NCBI GenBank assembly: GCA_949358305.1
Contig: OX442317.1
Coordinates: 6,824,186 to 6,888,185, forward strand
Length of the DNA stretch: 64,000 bases
Reading direction: 5' to 3'
Source of the DNA: Strigamia acuminata
Lineage: Eukaryota; Arthropoda; Chilopoda; Geophilomorpha; Linotaeniidae
The translations under genes and the position numbers were made by a program. Numbering within the stretch: the stretch's first letter is position 1; every line of letters begins with the position of its first letter. Shown here one piece after another: positions 1 to 11,300 of this stretch. Under the pieces are notes generated by a model. The model saw only the letters and a list, made by a program, of their open reading frames with translations, made no database searches and had not been told where the DNA came from.

Positions 1-3000
1 ACTGCAGAAAACAAATTTAAAAAATATTCCCTTCTCGAAAACCAGAGATTAGCATTAAAACGCAGTTGGCAATAAACAGTCGTTCGCATCCGCGCAACTT
101 ATCTTCTCCTCACCTTCAACCCTATTCTTCCTCTCGTCTATTTCACCTAGATTCTAAACCCTAACCCAATACAGTGTCCGCAGCCATCCTCTTCACCCCT
201 TCTCAGGCCAAGAAGCCATCTGAACCTCCACTGGAAACCCATGTGCTATTTATGGCCCTTCACTAAGTGGCACATTAAAGAAAGCCACAGAGAAAAAGCT
301 CTTTGCACAAGAAAAGATTCCCTGCTGAGCACAACCACAGCAGTCGGCAACTGCACAAGCACATACATATACACTGGAATTTTATACTCTTACCAACATT
401 TTGTAGGTGAAGAGAATTGTTTTGTCAGTTGTTCCCGACTCATTTTTCATGTAGCAAACTCCTACAAGAAGACAGGAGCAACCTCCTTTTTTTCTTTTCT
501 TTCTTTTCCTCCCCCGCTTTCCAACTTTTCTTCTGCAATATGTTTGTCAATTTTAGCGCAGCTTTCCGTGGCACTTTATAAAAATAAATAACTTTCCAAA
601 GAGACAACAAGAATGACTGTCTAATAATCTCTCGGCTTTTTTCCCGCCGTTTAATAAGCGCATTAATATTGCATCAACAATTCTCTCTTGCCTCAACTTC
701 GTTTAATATTATTTAAATTGTCTTTGGTTTTGAGTTTGAATAAAAACGACACAACTGAAACCAATTTTGCATATCGGAGTTGACGTTTCATACATTTCTT
801 ATTAGTTTGCACATGTCACCGCTTACACTTAGTTCCCCAGCACAGTAAAAGCTCCCTCCTCCAACAGCAAAGACCTACACAGATGGGAAAAGGAGATTTG
901 GATTCCGTTTGAACCTTTTTTTCCCTTCTTCCCCTATCGTCCTCCTCCCGCCTCACATCTTCCGTAGCTTCTTATAAATCATAGCTTGACTCAGGGGCCA
1001 AAAGTCGATTTTTTTCTTCCAAGCTTACATCACGTAATATCAGACAGCATGTTAACCTCCTCCCCTAGCAGGAACATGCCAAAATGTTTCGTTCCAATTG
1101 GATCTGAAATTTGCAGATATCAAATGGCCGAGAAAGAAACATCTCAAATCGTTCGTACACAAACCGTGTCGCCACCAATTTAAACAAACAAAAATGCGCA
1201 CTTAAAAATCGCTTTAATTTAATTTTAAAAATAAAAAAATAAAACAAACCACACATTAAAAGAAGAAGGAGGAAAAAAAATTAAACCATGTAATAAATAA
1301 TTCCCGAGATCAAATTCGAGACCAACTAAACCTTAATCCGGCCATTTATTGGATTTTTCCTTCACTTGACCTGCACTCACTTCCCTTTCCTGATCATAGC
1401 TACGGTTCAGCGAAAGACGGACGACAACTTATGAAAAGCTGTCAGACCGACATAAATCACCCGCATAAGTTAATACTAAGCCAAAATGGGCTGCTAATTC
1501 TATTCTTTAAGCCCTTCCAAAAACGGCCGTCAAAATTAAAGCGACTGCACCGAGAAAGTCAATGTTATCGAGTACACTTCTCGCGTGTATTTTTCACGCG
1601 TCACATATACAGCAAAGCGGATTACAAGTGTGTTTACGTAACTCATCACTACACGAGGCTGACACATGCTTCTTACGAATAATGTGCGAGAAGCAGCTCA
1701 CTTTTCAACATGATTTGCCACTGTTTATAACTCTGACCAACTAAAAGTCAATGCTCGTAAATATCTTAAAAGCTATGGCTTCCAACTTGAGTCAATAACT
1801 CTTCTTCAACTAAACTAAGCTACCATATTAATGGTACAAACTCGCGCTCATCCATTTAGGCCTCTATGTTGATTTAAACGGGAGCACGTAAATTCAATCT
1901 AAGTGGATAAAAAGTCCATTAGGATACTCTCACTCTACCATACGAAATATTTATTAAAGAGACAAGAAAACAGTAACTGAAATGACCCCAGAAAAAAAAT
2001 TTCTTTGCTTTCCTGCATCACATTGAACTTTTGCTCCACATCTTCTATGATATCAATCGAAGAATAAAAAATAAATACAAAATTGAAAACAACCAAACAA
2101 ATCGATATTTACTTAAATTCAGTATTTATACTTAACTAGCAAATTAATGCGCCTATTAAAATGCAAGCAAATCACTCTAAGCCTAAAATTCAATTACATT
2201 TCTGGATCAACATGCAAAATTCACAACACAAGTAGAAAAAAAAAATCCAGAAATAATTTATTTCTAAAACTTTGATAATCTTTAAAAAAAAAAAAAAATT
2301 CATAAATTCTTTAAATTAAATTGCTGGCGAGGAAAAAAATTCCCAATCAAAAAGCAACAACAAAAATATGTGCACATACCATCACAGCTTCCACGAAATT
2401 AATCAACGGAATATTAAGAGCGAGCGGAAAAAAATTACTTGCGATGCCTTCAACGGCAAAATTTAAAAGCATAAATTCAAAATAAGGAGTGGCAGCCAAA
2501 GCATATTTGGCAAGGGCTTAATTTCACGGACTCGTCGATATTAATACAAGGCCAAAGCAGCATTCAAGCCTGCGAAGAATGAGTCGGTGGCTCGTGTTCC
2601 ATCGACCAAACCCGAGCGCGCGACAAGAATCTCGCTCCTTTGGCATTTCCAAGCCCGAATATATTGAGAGCAAATGTGCGAGCGAACTTAATATACACCT
2701 TCTTCCAAGCTGACCTTAATATGCTGTCTCATTTTCACCAATATTCCGTATTCGTAACACGCAGCTGCGAAAACTAGTCGATGCCGAATCGCTCTTTCTT
2801 TCTTAGCTTCATTTTAAATAATCACACATAATTGAAATCGTTTCAACTGCAATAACAAATGCTCCACGCACGCAAAATATTCGCATTTAATTGCGACTCT
2901 TCGATTTTGTCACAATGTCAAAACGTAACAATTTTCCCAACTAAAATAAAAATAAATTTTTTTTTTTTAAAAATTTATTTATTTATTTGCAGTACATCGG

Positions 3001-6000
3001 AAATAAAAATGGAAACAATATTTGATTGATGAGGGGAAGCCAACCCGGGCTATTACATAGCCGACGTGATACATTCATAAAAGATGAGTAGAATTCTTCT
3101 TGGCTTTTTCTTCTCACTCAAGCACACCTTCAATGATATTGCCAGAGGGGTGGAAAGTGTAGCAATCAAAGAAACTTGCTTCTGTCATCATCATTTTTGC
3201 TTCTCCCTTGTGTCTTATATGCTGATGGCACATAGAGAAAAGACGACCTCCCACCAAATGAGATTCTTGACAGTCCAAGAAAATTGGTGACAACTTCATC
3301 TATTGTTCAACACAAAAACGCAAATTCCCCATTGTTTTAAAGAAGAAAAAAAATAATAAAAAAAAAAAAATACAAATCTCGATTCAGTTTCAAATAAATT
3401 TCTGATTTAATCCATCAAACATCAACTTCAATCAAAATTGTCATCACTGGAATAACGAAAAAGCTCAATAAAAAAACAAAAATGTCTACTTAATCCAAAT
3501 ATTCTTTTATAAATCCAATTCCAGTTATTTCTCGTGACAATTTTCGTGTAATTGGGTTTTCATGCGGCCAAAGGCTAACTCGGTTCGGCACCCCAACCGA
3601 AACTTTCCGTCCAATGAGAAGACAACCGGACTTCCTCAAAATCCTCTTCAACTAAATCACAACCTCACCTCCAATTTGCGCCATCTTCAATCATTTTGAG
3701 CAAACGAATGCAATTTAGCCAAAAGCGCTTGTTATAACACGGCCTGCTGGCGCAAACAGGAACTAATTTACTCGCGCATGTGCGCACCAATATCAATCCT
3801 GGTATTCTCCTCGTAACTTTAATACTTGTTTCCTCGCTCCAAAATTACAAATGATAACTTTCTACATTAGTCTAAAGGTAATTTTATACTAATATCACCA
3901 AACCCTTGATGATTTCATTAAGGTTTGATGGCGCCATCACCATCATCCAAAAAAAAAAGAATATATTTTTTGGTTGGTTGATTTTATTTGATCAAATTAT
4001 TTCTAATGGTTCAACTTTATTTCTCACTTTTTTTCAATCTCATTTAGTTCTGCTTCATTTTTTTCCTTCTCTTTCCTCGCAACGAGGTCAAAGTCTCGAA
4101 CGGAAAAGAAAAGAAATCAATTTAAATCAAGATGAGTATTCGAACATTTTCGAGGTTTTTATCGCCGCGGCTTTATCACAATCCAATGAAATGAATTTCA
4201 GATAACAGCCCATAAGTAGAATTCATATCTCACTTATTTTCAAAAATCAATGCATTTAATTTCAAACTCAATTATCAATTACCACATATGTAATCAGGTG
4301 ATTTAAAATCTGCAAACAGCTGCCACTATTGGCACTTGATGTCCACAATTTATTGCTCAACTTGCATTTCTTAATTTAGAGAAACCATCCAAAAGATTTC
4401 CAAATTGCACGCAACCAACTCGAAAATTAAAATTAAATTATATCAAAGAAGAAAACAAAAGAAAATACAAATTATTCAAATTGCTCCACTATTTTAATCC
4501 AAAATTGCAAAACACCAAAAAAAAAAATTAAACAAAAAAAATAAATTTTCATTTTTATTCTTCAAAAATTTGACAAATCGAGACAAATTCACAGCCCAAA
4601 AAAATATCCATTTATATATTCATATATAAAAAATAAAACGAGCCGACTACGTGGTAGCAATGATGAATGTGAATGAGATGTATTTTCTCATGTTCGCACT
4701 ACAACCAAAACACACACAACTTACATGTTCCACAACTTAACTTCGGAAACGTGAACCTGTAAACTGCATCGTTCGCACTAGCATTCTGTTGAATTCTTGC
4801 GCTCGTGCCAAATTAAAATGTCCTGCTGTTGTCATTTATTACTCCCAGCCAGAATTTGAACCGACCACGACCAGTCACAATTATCATTTTTTCTAATTTT
4901 AAAATTATTTTCCCCTCTGCTATGTATCAATATTAAGCTTTAAAGAAAAGATAATTCACCACCAAAAAAAAAAACGATGGGATTTAAAGCCTTCTTTCAT
5001 ACCATCAACCTTCTTCTAACCAATCAGCTAGGTGTACTTAGCAGATGAATTACCAAACCACACTAATTTATCTACTTCTATCGAGAAACTAATGTCCCCC
5101 GAGGAGAAGGCGAAAAAAAAAATTATCACTTGATTGATGACACATGAACACACAACACATTTCTTTTCGATTATCGATTACCAAAGTACACATCATTATG
5201 CCTGTACCTCCTCCAATATCGCAACTACCAAAAAGGGGAATCTTTGGCTTCGCCTAAAACATGTCTTTGCTAGAATAAACATGACCGTTCGTTCTCGAGG
5301 CAGGTAAAGCATCGAAGAGAAGGGAAGGGAAGGGAAGGGCAGGGCAGGGAAAGAAGTAAAAGGAGGCAGGAGCGAAGGGGTGTCTTTGAACAAGACTTCA
5401 ATAAAAAAGTCAGTCAAGGGGAGAAAGAGGAAAGGGGAAGAAGCATGGGCAGGATCGAATGGAAAAGCGTTTCAATATATTGGCTTTCGCGATGAATTTC
5501 TCGCTCGGCCGCCTGACCTGGCATAGAAAAAGAGGAGACGTGCTCAGAGTTTCGTCCTCGACTCCTCGTTCCTTGCCCAGCCAGCCCCGTGACCTCCCTC
5601 CATGACAGCGTCCTGACAGACTCGACCTAATACTCCATTCGAGGCAGTGGTAATTGGCCTGTGATGTTGAATGTATTTTCCGCTGCACTCCTTCCCTGCA
5701 AGAACAGCAGGCGATCCGTTGGCAAACCTCGAACAACGACTTCCAAATCAAAGTTTCCGAAACGAACTCTTGCAGCACAAATTTCCATCACTCGCACCCG
5801 ATTTTTTTTATTGACTGCTCAAGAAAGAGAGAGAGAGAACCAAAGCCAAGTTTCAAACCCTCGAGTGGAATCCACTATAAACTTTAGAACAATCGATGCT
5901 ATCAAAATATAGCAAATGGCACTTTCGATTGCTGCAATGGGTTTCGTTTTAAACTCAAAACGCTCCGATATTAACGTCAAGACGAACGTCAGACAGCAAA

Positions 6001-8042
6001 CGCACCAGACCGTCAACGACATAATTAATTCCTTCGTGTTGGCACGGAGTAGCCATGGAAACGAGCCTACCCCGGCCTCCCTAAACGGTGCAGTGTGCAT
6101 CCACCTTTAGTGTCTCTAAAGAAAAGTTGCGAGCATACGAACAGAGAATTTAGTCTCGTCTCCATATGGAGATTTAAGGCCGTTAAATGCGTGCTTGCCT
6201 GCAGTGTTTATAGTGCACCTGTTCAGCAAACAGGAGACCCGCTGTCCGAATCCTCACTCCCTGTGTGCGAGCTAAATTTTATTCTGCAACGACTTGCTTG
6301 TTTTCTGGTTTCGATTTGAAAATTAAGATTTATTTCCGTGTTTTATATAAAAACAAACATTCCCAAGCTATTATTTTTTCTATTTTTTCTATTTTTTTCC
6401 CTTTTTTTCCTTCTTATTCTTTCTTTCTTTCCTCCCCCACTCAATTTATCGCTCACTGTGCAGACTCAACGTTCGTCTAAGATACTGGAAAGCGGAAACT
6501 CATTTCAAGCGGCTCGGCTGACACAGAAAGTAAGAAAGCTAATTTTCCATGATCCATTAATTCCAATTAATATCTATTAGTTAAATGTATGGTCTTTCAC
6601 GTTCACACCGAAAACGCATCAAATAGTAGCTATTAACTCAACATTCTCACGGCGGAATAAACAGTAAATCAATTCCGTTAACAGAACTCTTTTAGTTAAG
6701 CTTTACTATATAAAACATCCCGTTGATTACCGACGTCACAATTACCATTATTTGTGCTAACTAATTTGATTAAACGTACCAGCAGCGTGTCAGCAATTTG
6801 CGCAACTCGCCTCACATTTTAATTACAAAAATCGCAATTTTTAAAAAAAAATACAATCAGGATTCCCCCATATTGGATCAAACCAACCCCGTGCTTACAC
6901 GAAATTATAATCACCTCGTTCCTATTCTCATCCACAAACCAAATTGTTCCACTAGACCAAACCCCATTCATCTTCAACCCATCTTCTTCTGCAAGAGCAA
7001 TTTTAAATTGTGGCCACCCACCATCAACGATTTTATGTCGCTTATAAAGAAGTGCCCACCTCAAAATATACATAATCTTATGTATATATAAATTAAAAAA
7101 AAAAAATAATAAACAAAAATTTTTTTTTTTTTTTTAAATTAACATGCACTAATACTCCTAGAGTGGCATTCTCTTTGGCTCATTTGCTGCTAAAGAAGTG
7201 CACTTGCAGGAAAAGTAGTGCAAAAGACAAGCTGCTTTACTGCAATCATAGCCAAGCAGGCAACTGAAAACGAGTGCAGTTCATGCATAGCACAGACTGG
7301 AGGGAGCCACCACCCTTCGTGCCTTGGTGACTCGCGCTAGAGCTTAATGCCTGGCCAATGTTAACCTCGAATATTGCCCAGGCCACTGAACTCTCTCCAG
7401 CTTCATAATCGCATTCTTCCGCTGACACCATGTCATTTCAAGCACTTGATATATCGAGGGGAAGCCTCCAAACAACCGTATTAGCATGCTACCCGGCTGA
7501 GATGTGTTCCACGCATGCTCTCTGCCCGTCGCCCTCTCCCTGCCACTATTGCCTCCTATTCGGGGGGTCGAGAATTAAGCACGACTAAAACTTCTTTTTT
7601 CATCGAATTCCAACCAACTCGCTATGGGAACTTTGACATTTGTGAGTGACCAGCGGTTCACCGAAGGCGACAATTTTGCCATCGGGTAATTTTAAAGGCG
7701 CGCTGCTCCAAACCGCATCGATCAGAACACGTTCCACGCATTAAAAAAGCGTTAAATAAAATTTCGATTATTTCGCGCTCATTTCAATCAACTACCGCGC
7801 GCTCCGCACCCAAAACTTGCCAAAAAATAACACTTTCAATTAGTTTATAGCAACATTAACACTTGCTGCACAATTTTCTAGATTTTTAAAAATAAAAAAT
7901 AAAAAATAAAAATCGTTCTCAATTTGCTCGGCGATTTAAAAAAGCTTTCCAACAAAGTGTCAATTAACTCGCCCCACGCGATGATTTATTTATCCCCCCA
8001 TAAATTCACCAATAACACTTTCCCAAATCCCCCACTTTCTTA
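1..8042. other. AT-rich non-coding stretch, no gene recognised
   Basis: No open frame here resembles a known protein; all are short and of low-complexity composition. The stretch contains A/T homopolymer runs (for example 2284-2299 and 7120-7136), a GA-rich run near 5825-5838 and a pentanucleotide array listed separately. It may be intron or intergenic sequence of the minus-strand host gene, but nothing in it proves that. Confidence 0.6.
5321..5350. repeat. Pentanucleotide microsatellite (AGGGA/AGGGC)
   Basis: Six tandem 5-bp units: AGGGA-type units followed by AGGGC variants and a final AGGGA. A simple sequence repeat with no apparent function. Confidence 0.85.
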
Positions 8043-8047
8043 ATCAT
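8043..8047. repeat. Target site duplication, left copy (ATCAT)
   Basis: ATCAT sits directly outside the left end of the BEL/Pao element and is repeated directly outside the right end (13999-14003). A 5-bp duplication is usual for BEL/Pao integrase. Confidence 0.85.
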
Positions 8048-8376
8048 TTTGAAGATTCGCAAAGTCGATTTGTAACTAATTTTGACTAAAACTGTGTAAA
8101 TTTACTACTTTTCTAACTTTTATGAATTCTCGAAATAAAGCATGTCTTTTTTGGGTTAAGAACAAGTTTATTGTAATTTCTGGGGGTCACAAGTACAAAT
8201 TCAGGGGAACAAAGGGTGAAACAAGATAATTTATGACACTTTTACAGCACTTCCGGTCACGCGTCATCCAATATCACTCAAAAACACCTCCTGCAGGTTG
8301 GCTTCTCTGTGCTGCGCCGTGCTCTTTCCCTCGAACTCGTGCGACCTTGTTACTTCTAACAACGCCAGTTTTCACA
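8048..8376 (-). repeat. BEL/Pao 3' LTR (low-coordinate copy)
   Basis: 329 bp. Read on the minus strand it begins TGTGAAAACTGGC and ends CTTCAAA. It matches 13670-13998 at every position I compared. Placing the boundary at CTTCAAA rather than at CTTCA is supported because both ATCAT copies then abut the element. The solo LTR at 29744 also needs the same two extra A residues for its own duplication to abut. The LTR supplies the last two bases of the final gag-pol codon and its TGA stop. Confidence 0.95.
8167..8172 (-). promoter_or_regulatory. Poly(A) signal in the 3' LTR
   Basis: TTTATT on the plus strand is AATAAA on the element's coding strand. The same hexamer occurs at the matching place in the other LTR (13789-13794) and in both diverged solo LTRs (29862-29867 and 62906-62911). 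Conservation across copies that otherwise differ greatly supports it as the polyadenylation signal. Confidence 0.7.
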
Positions 8377-11300
8377 CTGGGGCCGGAGTGGTATCACCAC
8401 TCAACTCTTCCATGTCGTGAGTTTCCAGAACGCACAATCGCTGTACTGGTCGACGCAAGTTCTTTCCGACTGGTAACTTTATCTCACATGCGCGAACACG
8501 ACCGTCTCGTCCACGGAATATCTCAACGACTCTTCCTATTTTCCAGGTCATCCTGGGCTGGTTTAACTCTTCTACGAGAACTACATCTCCTTGTTTAACT
8601 TCTCGTGAATTCTTATCATTTTTACGGTGAACTCTCAGCTCGGTGAGATATTCCTTTTGCCATCGCGTCCACCAATGTCCTAACTTCAGTTGACGGAGTT
8701 TCCAACGCTTCAAAATCGTGACTGATGTCGATGGCAACTGTTGAATCGTTTTTTGGCTGGGGTCTGGCAAAGTACAGCTTCGTTTTCCGACCAGAAAATG
8801 AGCTGGAGTGAGTGGGTGACTGTCTTCGTCTTCAGTGTATACGTAGGAGAGTGGTCGCGAATTTATGCACGACTCGACTTCCGAGAGAATGGTTGTCAAT
8901 TCTTCAAAATCTAGAGATGACTTTCCCAAGACCTTTTTCAAGCTGGACTTAGTTGACTTCACCATTCGCTCCCAAAAGCCACCCCACCACGGTGCACGTT
9001 CGACTATATACTGCCATTTCACGCCTCGTTCGGTCAGAAATCCTTGTATCTGTTCACCTCTCACTGCATTCAACAAAACACAAAGTTCTTTCTCTGTTCG
9101 CTTGAACGTCAGCGCATTGTCGGAGTAGATCGTGCTTGGGACTCCTCTGCGCGCAAAAAATCGTTTCAATGCCTGAATGAATCGCTCCGTATTCATGCTT
9201 GAAACTAATTCCAAGTGCACGGCTCGAACAACCGCACACGTGAACACGACGATGTAGCATTTTTCTCCACTACGTTGGTACAATGGGCCCGCGAAGTCGA
9301 CTCCAACGACTTGAAATGGCTCAGCTTGAGTGACACGATCTGGTGGCAACGATGATTCTGTCTGGCGCACGAAACGTCCTTGCACTCGCTTGCACACGAA
9401 ACATTTGTGTAACACGCTTTTTACTGTCCTTCTCAGCTTTGGCATCCAAAACTTTTGACGAATTTCTGCCAAAGTCTCTCCAAGTCCACCGTGGAAAATT
9501 CTTTGATGTGCTTCTGAAACGATAAGAGTGGTTAAAATGTGATTTGAGGGCAAAACATAAGGATTTTTCATGTTGCTGTCGATTTTTGCCCATCGCAATC
9601 TGGTATTCAATCGCATTAAACCATTTTCGTCTATATAACACGAGACTTTGTTCAAAAAAGAGTTATGAGCGAACTCCTGACGATGGCTGAGTGCTGCGAG
9701 TTCTGTTGCAAAGTTCGATTGTTGCATTACACGAAGCCAATAAAGCTCTGCTGCCGATAATTCATCCACCGTCAACGGTGCGCCATTTCTAACTTTGTCT
9801 CTGGTGTTTTTGACGAATCTTTGCACCCATCCGGTCACTCGTACTAATCGTCTCCAGCTGCCGTATTTTGATGGCTCGTCCATCAATGGTGGCTCTGGAA
9901 TCACGGCTGCTGCTGCCAAATAGTCCTCTGAATCGATCTCGTCGCTATTCTCGTCTATTTTAATGTCTGGCCATTCGTTCTCGTCCTTCACAAGCCACTC
10001 GGGGCCATTCCACCACGTATTCGCTTGAATCAACGCCTCTGCATCTATCCCTCGTGTTAGAAGGTCTGCTGGATTCTGGACTCCTGGACAGTGTCGCCAA
10101 CTCGAAAAAGGTACGTGTATCTGGATTTCCTCCACTCTCCTGGCTACGAATGGAATGGCTTTCCTTTTCTCGTTCAACCAACACAAAACGATTGTCGAAT
10201 CTGTCCAAGCTGTAACTTTTGCAGTGGTGAATTGTTTCAGTCTGTGCGCAATTCTGGCCAGCAGCAAAGCTCCCATCAACTCGAGTCTGGGCAACGTAAT
10301 CGTCTTAATTGGTGCGATCCTGCATTTGGAAAGAATAAAAAATACATTACAACTTCCATTTGGGTGACGCACACGATTGTACGCCACCACCCCGTACGCT
10401 AAGGGGCTTGCATCACAAAAAAGGTGGATTTCGTGATTGTTCAGGTCTGCATCCAAGCCAAAATGCCGTGGCACGCGAATATGTTCTAACAATGGCAACT
10501 GCACTTTCCATTTCTCCCATTGTTCGATAAGTTCGAGGGGGACACGATTGTCCCACCCAATCTGCAACTTCCACAACTGCTGGAAAAACAGCTTTCCTGA
10601 AACTGTAAACGGCGAAGCAAATCCTAAAGGATCGAATATCTGTGCAACCAACTGAATAACCTGACGTTTAGTGTTCGAATCACGTTCTAAAGTTGCCCTC
10701 ACATCCTCGAGTTCCAGTGATAAATCGTCTCTAACGCCGTTCCACTTTAACCCCAACACTTTTTGCTCATCCTCGAACGTTGCAGTTGGATGGTCAGCAG
10801 CAAATTGCTCTCGTAGCACTGGGGAATTGCTGTACCATTTCACCAGCTCCATATTGGCTTCGAGCATGATGGTTGACGTCTTCTTGTAGACATCAATGGC
10901 TTCTGTTGTTGTCTTTTCACTGTTCAAAAAGTCATCAACATAAAATCTCTTTAACAATTTCATAATTAATTCGGGAAAACGATCTGCATATTGTTCGAGA
11001 TGGTGTTGTATCGTTCCGTTCAAGAGATAGGGACTTGGAGATGCTCCAAATAGGACTCTGGTTTGTCGGAGAATCTCCAACACGATTGGTCCTTCAACGT
11101 CCCATCCATCCGCGATCCACAGAAACCTCACCGCATCTCGGTCAGCTAACGCCAGCAAAATTTGATGAAACGCTTGTTTAATGTCTCCAATCAATGCCAC
11201 AATGAATTGTCTGAAAAATAAAAGGGCATTGATTAATTCTGGAAGGAGATTTGGCCCTGTAAACAGGCAGTCGTTGAGAGAGCGACTCTTCTGCGCGTGC

